Part shown: in pieces, positions 51,388-59,741 of the stretch
How the letters are laid out: the number at the start of each line of letters is the position of its first letter
How positions within the stretch are numbered: the stretch's first letter is position 1
Assembly (NCBI RefSeq): GCF_950097975.1
Contig: NZ_CATNHF010000029.1
Span: forward strand, 186,001-250,000
Length of the DNA: 64,000 bases
DNA from: Microbacterium sp. T2.11-28
Lineage (GTDB): Bacteria > Actinomycetota > Actinomycetes > Actinomycetales > Microbacteriaceae
Direction of reading: 5' to 3'
Program-made: the position numbers and the translations under genes
The notes under the pieces: model-generated
The model's database searches: none
Seen by the model: only the letters and a program-made list of their open reading frames with translations
What the model was told of the DNA's origin: nothing

Positions 51388-52176
51388 GCGGGGCGTGATG
51401 GTGGGGATGGAGGCCAGCAGGCGCCGGGTGTAGGCGACCTGCGGCTCGAGGAGCACCTTCTCGGTCGGGCCCTCTTCGACGATGCGCCCGTCCTTCATCA
51501 CGACGACGTCGTCGCACAGGTTCTGCACGACGCCGATGTCGTGCGAGACGAGCACGAGCGTCAGCTGCCGGGTGGCGCGCAGCTCGCGGAGGAGGTCCAG
51601 GATCTGCGCCCGCACAGTGACGTCGAGCGCGGACAGCGGCTCGTCGCCGACGAGCAGCCGCGGCCGGTGCACGAGCGCGCGGGCCAGGGCGATCCGCTGG
51701 CGCTGTCCGCCCGAGAACTCGTGGGGGAAGCGGTCGGCCATGTCCGCGTCGAGTCCGACGTCGCCGAGGACCTCGCGCACGCGCGCGCGGCGGTCGCCCT
51801 CGATGCCGAGCGCCCACAGCGGCTCGGCGATGATGCGCCCGACGCTCATCCGGGGATCCAGCGACGCGTAGGGGTCCTGGAACACGATGCCTGTCTGCCG
51901 TCGCAGCCAGTGGAGCTCCCGCGCACGGGCGCGCGCGTCGACCGGCGCACCGTCGAACGAGACGGTGCCGGAGGTCGGCGCGTCGAGTCCGAGGAGAAGC
52001 CGGATGAGCGTCGACTTCCCCGATCCCGACTCGCCGATGATGCCGAGCGCGGTTCCCTCGCGCACGTCGATGTCGGCGTCGTCGAGCGCCGTCGTCCAGC
52101 GCTTCGGACCGAACGGGCGGGCCGCGGGCGACGGGAAGCGGCGCGTGAGCGCGCGGCCGCTGAGCAAGGTCGTCAT
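51376..52176 (-). CDS. Peptide/nickel-type ABC transporter ATPase (DppF-like)
   Basis: 266 residues. Walker A in LGIIGESGSGKSTLIRLLLGL, Q-loop in RQTGIVFQDPYASLDPRMSVGRII, signature HEFSGGQRQRIALARALVHRPRLLVGDEPLSALDV with Walker B, and switch His in LVLVSHDIGVVQNLCDDV. The N-terminal part (RRFPSPAARPFGPKRWTTALDDADIDV) is DppF-type. It is the last gene of a five-gene importer and its stop overlaps the convergent propeller gene by 12 bases. The C terminus is short, without the oligopeptide-binding tail of full OppF. Confidence 0.9.
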   Translation of the reverse strand: MTTLLSGRALTRRFPSPAARPFGPKRWTTALDDADIDVREGTALGIIGESGSGKSTLIRLLLGLDAPTSGTVSFDGAPVDARARARELHWLRRQTGIVFQDPYASLDPRMSVGRIIAEPLWALGIEGDRRARVREVLGDVGLDADMADRFPHEFSGGQRQRIALARALVHRPRLLVGDEPLSALDVTVRAQILDLLRELRATRQLTLVLVSHDIGVVQNLCDDVVVMKDGRIVEEGPTEKVLLEPQVAYTRRLLASIPTITPRSPS

Positions 52177-52997
52177 GACGCGCCCTCCCGCCGCGGGGAC
52201 GGTCGCACATCGGGGCGACCGTCTGGTCGCCACAGCGTCGCGGTGGCGTCGCGCAGGAGGCCCTGCGTCACCGGCGATGCCGGCGCGGTGAGCAGCTGCG
52301 ACAGCGGCCCCTGCTCGACGATCCGCCCGTCCTCGAGGACGACCGCCTCGGTCGCGACCTGCGACAGCACCGCGAGGTCGTGGGTGATGAACACCAGCGA
52401 CATGCCGTCGTCGTCGACCAGCGACCCCAGCAGGTCGAGCATCTCGGCCTGGATCGTGACGTCGAGTGCCGTGGTCGGCTCGTCGGCGATGAGCAGCCGC
52501 GGGCGGCACGCCAGCGCCATCGCGATCGCGACCCGCTGCCGCTGTCCGCCGGAGAGCTGGTGGGGATAGCGGCGCACGATCTGCGCGGGTTCGGGAAGGC
52601 GCACCCGCTCGGCCTCGGCGATCGCGCGGTCGCGGGCGGCCCGACGGGGGAGGCCTTCGTGGATGCGGATCGACTCCGCGATCTGCCGCCCCACCGTCCG
52701 GATGGGATTGAGCGCGGTCCGCGGCTCCTGGAACACGATGCCGATCTCGTCGCCGCGCAGGGCCGCCAGCTCGCGGTCGGGGAGTCCGATCAGCTCGCGA
52801 TCGTCCCAGCGGATGCTGCCGGTCGCCGTCGCCCCGTCGGGGAGGAGCCCGAGCAGCGCCAGCGCCGTCAGCGACTTGCCCGAGCCGGACTCCCCGATGA
52901 GGCCGAGGCGGGCGCCGTCGGGCACGTCGAAGGAGATGCCGTCGACGACGCGGCGGCCGCCGATCTCGATCACGAGATCACGGACCACGAGGCTCAT
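52173..52997 (-). CDS. Peptide/nickel-type ABC transporter ATPase (DppD-like)
   Basis: 274 residues. Walker A LIGESGSGKSLTALALLGLLP, Q-loop IVFQEPRTALNPIRTVGRQIAESIRIHEGLPR, signature HQLSGGQRQRVAIAMALACRPRLLIADEPTTALDV, and switch His in LVFITHDLAVLSQVATEAVVL. This first ATPase of the pair overlaps the second by four bases. The C-terminal tail is Arg/Pro-rich and short. Confidence 0.9.
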   Translation of the reverse strand: MSLVVRDLVIEIGGRRVVDGISFDVPDGARLGLIGESGSGKSLTALALLGLLPDGATATGSIRWDDRELIGLPDRELAALRGDEIGIVFQEPRTALNPIRTVGRQIAESIRIHEGLPRRAARDRAIAEAERVRLPEPAQIVRRYPHQLSGGQRQRVAIAMALACRPRLLIADEPTTALDVTIQAEMLDLLGSLVDDDGMSLVFITHDLAVLSQVATEAVVLEDGRIVEQGPLSQLLTAPASPVTQGLLRDATATLWRPDGRPDVRPSPRREGAS

Positions 52998-53872
52998 GCG
53001 ATCACCGCCGGCTGAGGGGTCTGCGGGGCGCCGGCGCGGCGGGAGAGCGTGGGATCGGTCGCCTCGCGGAGGGCGTCGCCCAGCAGGTTCAGACCCAGCA
53101 CGGTCAGGGTGATCGCCAGGCCGGGCCACACCACGCTCAGCGGGTGGACGGTGATGTAGGCCTGGAGCTCCTTGAGCAGCAGGCCCCACGACGGCTCGGT
53201 TGATGGGGCGCCGAAACCCAGGTAGCTGAGGCCGGCCTCGGCGAGCACGGCGACGGCCATGCCCCACGAGAGCTGCACGATGAACACCGGCGCGACGTTG
53301 GGGAGGAGGTGTCGCCAGAGGTTCTGGAGGGGGGTGAGACCACTCGCCCTCCCCGCCAGCACGAAGTCGCTGTGGAGCACTCGGCGCAGCTCCGGACGGG
53401 TGACGCGGGCGATGTTGACGCCGAAGCCGATCCCCACCGAGAGGATGACCACCCACAGCGAGCCGCCCCACACCGAGGAGATCATCATGGCGATCAGGAG
53501 CACCGGGAAGGCGATGAGGATGTCGACGGCCACCGCCACCGATTCGCGCACCCACCGCGCCGTGAGGGCCCCGAGGGCGGCCAGCACGAGGCCGAGGAGG
53601 GTCGCGACCAGGCCGGCGCCGAGCGCCACCCACACCGTCGTGCGGGCGCCCGCCATGAGGAGGCTCAGGATGTCGCGTCCCGAGTTGTCGGTGCCGAGGA
53701 CGTGCGGCCAGCCCGGCGGCGCCCAGCGAGCGGCGATGTCGACCCGCTGCGGGTCGAACGGCAGCCAGAACACCGACACGAGGGCGACGAGGCCGATCGC
53801 GGCCACCACGAGGATGCCGAACCTTCCGGTCGACAGTGCCCAGAGGCGCGACAGCCAGGCGAGGCGCGTCAT
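52994..53872 (-). CDS. Peptide/nickel-type ABC permease (DppC-like)
   Basis: 292 residues, about six helices. HVLGTDNSGRDILSLLMAGARTTVWVALGAGLVATLLG is the DppC/OppC signature. The EAA loop is seen in LHSDFVLAGRASGLTPLQNLWRHLLPNVAPVFIVQLSWGM. LAEAGLSYLGFGAPSTEPSWGLLL is the conserved periplasmic end. It overlaps genes on both sides by four bases. Confidence 0.92.
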   Translation of the reverse strand: MTRLAWLSRLWALSTGRFGILVVAAIGLVALVSVFWLPFDPQRVDIAARWAPPGWPHVLGTDNSGRDILSLLMAGARTTVWVALGAGLVATLLGLVLAALGALTARWVRESVAVAVDILIAFPVLLIAMMISSVWGGSLWVVILSVGIGFGVNIARVTRPELRRVLHSDFVLAGRASGLTPLQNLWRHLLPNVAPVFIVQLSWGMAVAVLAEAGLSYLGFGAPSTEPSWGLLLKELQAYITVHPLSVVWPGLAITLTVLGLNLLGDALREATDPTLSRRAGAPQTPQPAVIA

Positions 53873-54819
53873 TCCGCCTCCCGCTGGCGGGGATCCATCA
53901 CCCGGTGGGCGAGGTCGACGACGAAGCCGACGATCAGCACGAAGCCCGTGAGCGCGAGGAGCTCGCCCTGCACCTTCGGCAGATCGCGGTTCCCGACGTC
54001 GGCGACGAGCATCCGGCCGATCCCGGGCAGCCCGAACAGCTGCTCGATGACCACGGCGCCGACGATGATGCCCGCGACCTGGAGGCCGAGCACCGTGATG
54101 ATCGACAGGCCCACGTTGGGGAGGCCGTGCCGCAGGAGCGCCTGTGTGCGCGTGAGCCCCTTGGCGGCCGCCGTCCGCACGTAGTCCTGGCCGACCGCCT
54201 GCAACGTGGCCGACCGCACGAAGCGCATCAGCATCGCGCCCTCGATGACGCCGATCGTGATCGCCGGCAGGAGCAGGGAGCGAAGAGCAAGACCCGGCTC
54301 GTCCCAGCCGGCACGGGGGAAGCCCTGCGCCGGCAGCCAGCCGAGCCACACCGCGAAGACGATGACGAGCATCATCCCCGCCCAGACCACGGGCACCGCC
54401 GCCACAGCCTGCGCGCCGACGCTCAGTGCCGTGCCGTCGGGGCGTCCGCGTCGCACCGCCGACAGCACCCCGAAGGGCAGGGCGACCAGGAGGGCGATCG
54501 TGAGCGCCAGCAGACCGAGCGGAATCGTCACCTCCGCCTTCTGGAGCAGCTCGTCCATCACGGGAGTGCCGGTCAGCTGGGAACGGCCGAGGTCGCCGGT
54601 GACGATGCCCCCCACCCACGCGCCGTACTGGGCGAGCAGCGGGGCGTCGAGCCCGAGGCGTTCCCGGATCGCGGCGATCTGTTCGGGGGTGGCGTTCACC
54701 CCGGCGATGAGCTGAGCCACATCGCCGGGGAGGACGCGCAGGGTGAGGAAGATGAGCGCACTGGCGACGAACAGGCCGAGCAGCAGCAGGGCCAGTCGCG
54801 TCAGCGCGTAGCGGATCAC
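53869..54819 (-). CDS. Peptide/nickel-type ABC permease (DppB-like)
   Basis: 316 residues from GTG. The opening MIRYALTRLALLLLGLFVASALIFLTLRVLPGDVAQLI and the periplasmic ATPEQIAAIRERLGLDAPLLAQYGAWVGGIVTGDLGRSQL are the DppB family marks. The EAA loop is DYVRTAAAKGLTRTQALLRHGLPNVGLSIITVLGLQVAGIIVGAVVIEQLFGLPGIGRML. Coupled to the binding-protein gene by a GTGA overlap. Confidence 0.92.
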   Translation of the reverse strand: MIRYALTRLALLLLGLFVASALIFLTLRVLPGDVAQLIAGVNATPEQIAAIRERLGLDAPLLAQYGAWVGGIVTGDLGRSQLTGTPVMDELLQKAEVTIPLGLLALTIALLVALPFGVLSAVRRGRPDGTALSVGAQAVAAVPVVWAGMMLVIVFAVWLGWLPAQGFPRAGWDEPGLALRSLLLPAITIGVIEGAMLMRFVRSATLQAVGQDYVRTAAAKGLTRTQALLRHGLPNVGLSIITVLGLQVAGIIVGAVVIEQLFGLPGIGRMLVADVGNRDLPKVQGELLALTGFVLIVGFVVDLAHRVMDPRQREAE

Positions 54820-56327
54820 TCCGCGCTCTTGACCACTTCGGCGACGTTGAGGCGTTCGTTGACGTTCACGGTCGGGAGTCCCGCGATGCCGGTGCTGACC
54901 GCGACGACCGAGGCGCCGTTGTAGAGCCAGTCGGCTGCGTGGTCCTCCGACACGATCCGGGCGGCCTGCTTCAGCAGGTCGGCGGCCGTCGCCTCATCGG
55001 TGGCGGCGATCGACTCGGCGTACAGGCGCTGCACCTCGGGGTTGTCGTAGGTGAAGTAGTAGTCCGGGTTCGCCCAGTTCTCGAAGTCGCGCGCCTCGGT
55101 GTGGAGCACGAAGCTCAGGTCGTAGTCCTGATTGATGTAGACGTCGTTGAGCCAGGTCGGGAACTCCACCGCGTCGACCTTGAGCGTGATGCCCACGTCG
55201 TTGAGGTTCGACACGAGGATCTGCGAGACCGTCGTGCCGTACCCGCTGTAGAGCGTCAGCGTCAGCGAGAGGTTCTCGGCGCCGGCCTCGGCCAGGAGCG
55301 CACGGGCCGCCTCGGGATCGTAGGGCGCGACGTCGGAGAGGTCCTCGTAGCCCGGGTCGAGCTCGGGGATCGGACCGTACTGCGTCTGTCCGGCGCCGAG
55401 CGCCGTGACGATCGACTCCTTGTCGATCGCCTGCCGGATGGCCTGGCGCACCCGGGGGTCGTCCAGGGGCGCCTTCTTGCTGTTGAACGCGAGCGTGCCC
55501 TTGTCGGTGGACGCGCCGAGGCTGACCGCGAAGTCGCCGTTCGCCTCGATCTGCTCGGTGAGGTTGGCGTCGAAGCCCGTGAGCGCGTCGAACTCGCCCG
55601 CCAGCGCACCGGTGAGGGCGGCCTGGTTGTCGGGGAGGTAGCTGAAGACGACCTCGGCCACCTGCGGCTTGTCGCCCCAGTACGCGTCGTTGCGGGCGAA
55701 GGTGATGCTGTCGCCCTGCTTCCAGCTCTCCAGGGTGAAGGGGCCGGTGCCGTTGGCCGCCGTCTTGCGGTCGGTCTTGTCGCCCTCTTCGAGGATGAGC
55801 CCGGCGCGGCCGGTGAGGTTCCACAGCAGGGTGGAGTCGGGCTCGCTGAGGGTCAGCGTGATGGTCTGGCCCTCGGCGGTGATGCTGTCGACCTTGGCGA
55901 GACGGGCGGAGTCGCGGAAGGTCTCGGTGTCCCTGACCTGCTCGAGCGACCACACGACGTCGTCGGGGGTGAGCTCCTCGCCGTCGTGGAACAGGACGCC
56001 CTCGCGCAGGGTGAAGGTGTAGGTGAGGCCGTCGGGCGAGACCTCGTAGTCGCTGGCGAGCGACGGCACGATGTCCTGCTCGGGCGTGCGCGCCACGAGC
56101 CCCTGGTAGACGTTGTCGATCAGGATCTGGTCGAGCGCGGCGCCTGCGGTCTCTCGGATGTCGAGGTTGCCGGGCTCGAGCACGAGACGGATGTTGACCG
56201 ACGCGTCGGGATCGGGCGTGATCTCGGTCGTCGTGGGCGCGGGCTCGGCGGTGCCGGTGCAGCCCGAGAGCAGCAGCGCGCCGGCGGCCAGCAGGGCGGC
56301 GGCGACGAGGGTGGGGCGACGGAGCAT
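54816..56327 (-). CDS. ABC transporter substrate-binding lipoprotein (family 5)
   Basis: 503 residues. Signal peptide with lipobox LLLSGC near residue 22. DASVNIRLVLEPGNLDIRETAGAALDQILIDNVYQGLVARTPEQDIVPSLASDYEVSPDGLTYTFTLREGVLFHDGEELTPDDVVWSLEQV is the family 5 core. Family 5 proteins bind peptides, nickel or opines, and in several actinobacteria and Thermotoga bind oligosaccharides. Convergence with a glycosidase operon makes a sugar or glycopeptide ligand plausible. First gene of the importer, with its own promoter. Confidence 0.9.
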   Translation of the reverse strand: MLRRPTLVAAALLAAGALLLSGCTGTAEPAPTTTEITPDPDASVNIRLVLEPGNLDIRETAGAALDQILIDNVYQGLVARTPEQDIVPSLASDYEVSPDGLTYTFTLREGVLFHDGEELTPDDVVWSLEQVRDTETFRDSARLAKVDSITAEGQTITLTLSEPDSTLLWNLTGRAGLILEEGDKTDRKTAANGTGPFTLESWKQGDSITFARNDAYWGDKPQVAEVVFSYLPDNQAALTGALAGEFDALTGFDANLTEQIEANGDFAVSLGASTDKGTLAFNSKKAPLDDPRVRQAIRQAIDKESIVTALGAGQTQYGPIPELDPGYEDLSDVAPYDPEAARALLAEAGAENLSLTLTLYSGYGTTVSQILVSNLNDVGITLKVDAVEFPTWLNDVYINQDYDLSFVLHTEARDFENWANPDYYFTYDNPEVQRLYAESIAATDEATAADLLKQAARIVSEDHAADWLYNGASVVAVSTGIAGLPTVNVNERLNVAEVVKSAE

Positions 56328-56434
56328 GTGGGTGGGAATCCTTTCGCAAGAGGCAGGCGGCTCGGGCAGCGCACCGGGCTTCTCGGTGGGATTGCGCTGC
56401 GTCGCGGCGGTCTGCCGACTCTGGTGCGCGTAAC

Positions 56435-56440
56435 AGCCTA
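56435..56440 (-). promoter_or_regulatory. -10 box for the peptide-type importer (TAGGCT)
   Basis: TAGGCT on the minus strand, giving a leader of about 100 bases with GAAAGGA before the ATG. Confidence 0.45.
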
Positions 56441-56492
56441 GAGTCCGCCGCGGGTACTGCGGACATCCGGGGTCACGAACGTTCGAGAATCG

Positions 56493-57410
56493 TCATGCGG
56501 CGAGGGCCGCGATCCGCCGTCCGAGGTCGACCGGCTGCTCCTCCTGGACGTTGTGTCCCGAGGCGACCTCGACGACCGACGCGGCGGGCAGGCGGCGCGA
56601 GAACTCCTCGGCATCGGCCGGGGTGACGAAGCCGCGATCGCCCCGGATCAGCGTGATCGGCGCGGTCACGGCGGCGAGGTCGTCCCATCCGGCCGCCGAC
56701 AGCACATCCCGCACGGCGTCCTGCTGGGCGCTCGCGGCGGCGGCGATCGCGGGGCCGCCCGCGGCGGCGTTGGCGAGGTGCGCGAAGTGGTGCTTCCACT
56801 CCACGCGACCGTCCTCGCGCACGCGCGAGTTGAGGAAGACACCGCGGGCGGCGGCCTCGGGAGAGCCTCCGAGTCCGAACGACAGGGCGCGCTCGACGAG
56901 CTCTTCCCGCGACGCCCAGTCGGTCGGACCGGCGAAGAAGGCGCGGATCTGTGACGCATCGCCGGAGGGATCGATGCCGGGGGTGATGTCGACGACCACG
57001 AGCTCGCGGACGAGTTCCGGATGACGGGCCGCGAGCGCTGCGGCGGTGAGCCCGCCCAGCGACTGCCCGACGAGCACCTGCGGGCCGCTCGTCCACTCCG
57101 CGACGGCCGCGGCGATGTCGTCCGCGAGGACCGGGCCGGTGTAGGCCGCGTCCGTCCGCCACGACGAGTCCCCGTGACCGGGGAGGTCGATCGCGAGCGC
57201 CGGAAGGCCGAGGGCCAGGATCGTCGTGTCCCACGTGTGGGCGTTCAGCCCGGCGCCGTGCAGGAAGGTCGCCACGGGCGGTGCGTCGCTGTAGGCGAGG
57301 GCGCTCACCGTCCGTCCGTCGGGCAGGGGATGCGTCAGCCTGCGCACCGGCGGCGCAGCGACGCCGAGGTCGGCGGCCTGCGCCGCCAGGAACTGGAACT
57401 CGTCCGTCAT
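56493..57410 (-). CDS. Alpha/beta-fold hydrolase
   Basis: 305 residues. VATFLHGAGLNAHTWDTTILALGLPALAIDLPGHGDS is the oxyanion region and strand 4. VLVGQSLGGLTAAALAARHP carries the nucleophile Ser (GQSLGG) near residue 118. ITLIRGDRGFVTPADAEEF holds the triad Asp and VVEVASGHNVQEEQP the His. No lid or signal peptide. Substrate unknown; the group includes esterases, C-C hydrolases and epoxide hydrolases. Divergent from the AhpD-like gene. Confidence 0.85.
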   Translation of the reverse strand: MTDEFQFLAAQAADLGVAAPPVRRLTHPLPDGRTVSALAYSDAPPVATFLHGAGLNAHTWDTTILALGLPALAIDLPGHGDSSWRTDAAYTGPVLADDIAAAVAEWTSGPQVLVGQSLGGLTAAALAARHPELVRELVVVDITPGIDPSGDASQIRAFFAGPTDWASREELVERALSFGLGGSPEAAARGVFLNSRVREDGRVEWKHHFAHLANAAAGGPAIAAAASAQQDAVRDVLSAAGWDDLAAVTAPITLIRGDRGFVTPADAEEFSRRLPAASVVEVASGHNVQEEQPVDLGRRIAALAA

Positions 57411-57416
57411 GCCGCC

Positions 57417-57422
57417 ATCATG
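57417..57422 (-). promoter_or_regulatory. -10-like box for the hydrolase (CATGAT)
   Basis: CATGAT, six bases, ATG on the minus strand. Confidence 0.35.
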
Positions 57423-57497
57423 CCCGACGCCGGGGGAGCCTCGCCGCAGCGCGGCCCTCCGCGCGACGCGGGACGAAACGCGGGCGGTGACGGGTCG

Positions 57498-57503
57498 TAG
57501 GCT
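57498..57503 (+). promoter_or_regulatory. -10 box for the AhpD-like gene (TAGGCT)
   Basis: TAGGCT, six bases (GGGCGC), ATG at 57510. Confidence 0.55.
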
Positions 57504-57509
57504 GGGCGC

Positions 57510-58025
57510 ATGACCCAGGAACGTCGCGTCCACCTCTCCCGTTCCGCGCGGCCGGCGTACGACGCGCTCGAGTCGTTCTCGCAGACCGTCGGCCGGATCG
57601 CGGCGGACGCCGGGATCGACGCGCGGCTCAAGGAGCTCGCGCTCATCCACAGCTCGCAGCTCAACGGCTGCGCGTACTGCGTGCGCATCCACGTCGACCG
57701 CGCCGTCGCCGCGGGGGTCACCGCCGACGAGATCGCCCAGCTGGCCGCGTGGCGTGACTCGGGTGTCTTCACGGCCCGTGAGCGTGCGGCCCTGGAGCTC
57801 GCCGAGAGCTACGTCTTCATCCATGAGGACGGCATCCCCGACGACGTCTACGACCGCGTCGGCGGCATCCTCACCGAGGCCGAGTACGTCGCCCTCAGCT
57901 GGCTGCTGGTCTCGATCAACGCCTTCAACCGCATCACGATCGCGGGGAAGTATCCGGTGCCGCCGCGCCGCGCGGCCGCGCCGGATGCGGCTGCCGCGGC
58001 CGACGCCGCACACCCCCATGCCTGA
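57510..58025 (+). CDS. AhpD/carboxymuconolactone-decarboxylase-family protein
   Basis: 171 residues, all helical. LKELALIHSSQLNGCAYCVRIHVDRAVAAGVTADEIAQLAAW carries the CxxC (CAYC near residue 52) with following His, the redox site of AhpD-like proteins. It probably reduces peroxides or acts as a thiol-disulfide adaptor. The C-terminal 25 residues are a low-complexity Ala/Pro tail. It overlaps the phosphatase gene by eight bases. Confidence 0.88.
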   Translation: MTQERRVHLSRSARPAYDALESFSQTVGRIAADAGIDARLKELALIHSSQLNGCAYCVRIHVDRAVAAGVTADEIAQLAAWRDSGVFTARERAALELAESYVFIHEDGIPDDVYDRVGGILTEAEYVALSWLLVSINAFNRITIAGKYPVPPRRAAAPDAAAAADAAHPHA

Positions 58026-58728
58026 CGTCGCCGGCGCACTCAACTTCCGGGACGTGGGAGGCCTCCCCGCCGGGGCGGGGGAGACCCGCCGCGGCGTGCT
58101 GTTCCGCTCGGGCAACCTCGCCCGCGTCGGCGCCGCCGGGCGCGAGGCGATCCGCACGCTCGGCCTGCGCCGCATCGTCGATCTGCGCGAGGACGAGGAG
58201 ATCGCGTTCGAGCCGACCGACCTGGGCGATCTGCCGGTGACGACGCGGCGCGTGCCGCTGTTCGCGGGCTCTGCGACCTCGTTCTTCGCGCAGGACGTGA
58301 CCCTCGATGCGCTCTATCGCACGCTGGTCGACGAGTCGGCGCCGGCGATCGTGGAGGTCGTGCGGAGCGTCATCGACGAGGCGCCGGTGCTCGTGCACTG
58401 CACGGTCGGCAAGGACCGCACGGGAGTGACCGTCGCGCTCACCCTCGCCGCCGCCGGTGTCGACGAGGACGCGATCGTCGCCGACTACGCCCGCACCGAG
58501 GCGCTGCTGCCGCCCGACCGCAATGCGCGGGTGCTGGCGTACCTGCAGCGGCTGCACCCCGAGGCGCGCAATCTCGCCGACCTCGCCACCCGCTCTCCGG
58601 CGCCGGTGATGCGGGCGCTCCTCGACGACCTGCACGCCCGCTACGGCGCTCCCGTCGAGTTCCTGCGGGCGCACGGCCTCGCCGACGACGAGCTCCGCGA
58701 GCTGCGGAGGGTGCTGATCGCCGGCTGA
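58018..58728 (+). CDS. Tyrosine phosphatase (PtpB/IphP-like)
   Basis: 236 residues. LNFRDVGGLPAGAGETRRGVLFRSGNLARVG is the N-terminal signature of the PtpB/IphP family. VLVHCTVGKDRTGVTVALTLAAAGVDEDAIVADY carries the P-loop (HCxxGKDRTG, Cys near residue 126). In mycobacteria PtpB acts on phosphotyrosine and phosphoinositides. It is coupled to the AhpD-like gene. Confidence 0.9.
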   Translation: MPDVAGALNFRDVGGLPAGAGETRRGVLFRSGNLARVGAAGREAIRTLGLRRIVDLREDEEIAFEPTDLGDLPVTTRRVPLFAGSATSFFAQDVTLDALYRTLVDESAPAIVEVVRSVIDEAPVLVHCTVGKDRTGVTVALTLAAAGVDEDAIVADYARTEALLPPDRNARVLAYLQRLHPEARNLADLATRSPAPVMRALLDDLHARYGAPVEFLRAHGLADDELRELRRVLIAG

Positions 58729-58742
58729 GCCTCCCCTCCAAT

Positions 58743-58761
58743 TGAGGTGAGGCATGCCTTA
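58743..58761 (+). promoter_or_regulatory. DtxR/IdeR-like iron box
   Basis: TGAGGTGAGGCATGCCTTA matches about 14-15 of 19 positions of the iron-box consensus TTAGGTTAGGCTAACCTAA and is a near-perfect palindrome (GGTGAGGC/GCCTTACC). It covers the -35 region of the next gene, so an iron-loaded repressor would block it. Confidence 0.65.
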
Positions 58762-58769
58762 CCGCGCGG

Positions 58770-58775
58770 TATAGT
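58770..58775 (+). promoter_or_regulatory. -10 box for the SIP-domain gene (TATAGT)
   Basis: TATAGT, nine bases, ATG at 58785. The iron box ends eight bases before it. Confidence 0.6.
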
Positions 58776-58784
58776 GGAGGCATC

Positions 58785-59264
58785 ATGTCCACGGTCTCCG
58801 CAGCCCACAGCACCGCGCACAGCGCCAGCGCCTGCCGCGCGGCCAAGCACGCGCGCGTGCAGCAGCTGATCACGGCCGATGAGCACTCGCTGACCGAGCT
58901 CGAGCTGCTGCTGACGACGCTGCCGATCTGCTCGACCGGGCGGGTGTTCGTCGAGGTCCCCGACGCCACCTGGATCGGCGAGCTCGCCGTGCCGCCCCGC
59001 ATGGTCGTGACGTGGCTCGACCGCTCGCAGCGCTCCGGAGCACCCGGCACCGGACGATCCTGCACCGCGGGCCAGGCACTCTCGCGCGCGGTCACCGCGT
59101 GGGCCGACGAGATGCTGTGCGACCACGATCACGCCACCCAGGTCCACCTGCTCGGCGGGTTCCTCGGCACGGCCGACATCGTCGACCACCTCACCGAGCG
59201 GCTCGGGTTCGCCGCCGACGGCATCCACACGCCCGAGCGCTTCGGTCTCACCACCGCGCGCTGA
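58785..59264 (+). CDS. Stand-alone SIP-type (siderophore-interacting) C-terminal domain protein
   Basis: 159 residues. ITADEHSLTELELLLTTLPICSTGRVFVEVPDATWI, MVVTWLDRSQRSGAPGTGRSCTAGQALSRAV and QVHLLGGFLGTADIVDHLTERLGF resemble the NAD(P)-binding-like C-terminal domain of siderophore-interacting flavin reductases (ViuB/FscN type). The N-terminal FAD-binding barrel is missing. Full-length SIP proteins reduce ferric siderophores to free iron. The iron box upstream supports a role in iron handling. It may need a separate flavin partner. Confidence 0.8.
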   Translation: MSTVSAAHSTAHSASACRAAKHARVQQLITADEHSLTELELLLTTLPICSTGRVFVEVPDATWIGELAVPPRMVVTWLDRSQRSGAPGTGRSCTAGQALSRAVTAWADEMLCDHDHATQVHLLGGFLGTADIVDHLTERLGFAADGIHTPERFGLTTAR

Positions 59265-59288
59265 CCGCGATCTGCGGCTCAGGCCTGA

Positions 59289-59741
59289 TCAGCGAGTGCC
59301 GCGCGGTACGTAGTTGCCGTCCTCGAGCCCGGCGAGCACCTCGAACCGGTTCGTGAGCGGGTTCCGGCCCGCCAGCAGGTAGAGCAGCGGCATGAGGAAG
59401 CCGTAGCGGCGCCACTGACGCGCGTGCACCGCCTCGTGACGCAGCAGCGCGTCGGTGACCGGCGCGGATCCTGTCAGGAAGCAGCCGCCCACGCACACCC
59501 CGCCGCGGCCGAAGGTCCAGTTCGGCATGCCGGTGAACACCCACAGGCCCTCGCGCCGCTCGATCCGGCCCGTCGACCACAGCGTGCCCCAGACCCAGCC
59601 GACCGAGCTGCCCCACCAGTAGCCGAGCAGGCTGATCGGCGAGTCGACCAGGACCGCCGGCAGCACCCGGTCGATCCGCTCGCCGCGCGCGACCGCGCGA
59701 TCGGCGCGCTCACGCCAGCCGGCCGGGGGACGTGCGATCAC
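59289..59741 (-). CDS. Small protein with an HExxH motif
   Basis: 150 residues from GTG overlapping the arginase-family stop by four bases. DSPISLLGYWWGSSVGWVWGTLWSTGRIERREGLWVFTGMPNWTFGRGGVCVGGCFLTG precedes TDALLRHEAVHARQWRRYGFLMPLLYLLAGRNPLTNRFEV. HEAVH followed by RQWRRYG resembles zinc-peptidase-like domains that remain uncharacterised. The region around it has amphipathic or weakly membrane-prone helices. Function unknown. Confidence 0.7.
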   Translation of the reverse strand: MIARPPAGWRERADRAVARGERIDRVLPAVLVDSPISLLGYWWGSSVGWVWGTLWSTGRIERREGLWVFTGMPNWTFGRGGVCVGGCFLTGSAPVTDALLRHEAVHARQWRRYGFLMPLLYLLAGRNPLTNRFEVLAGLEDGNYVPRGTR

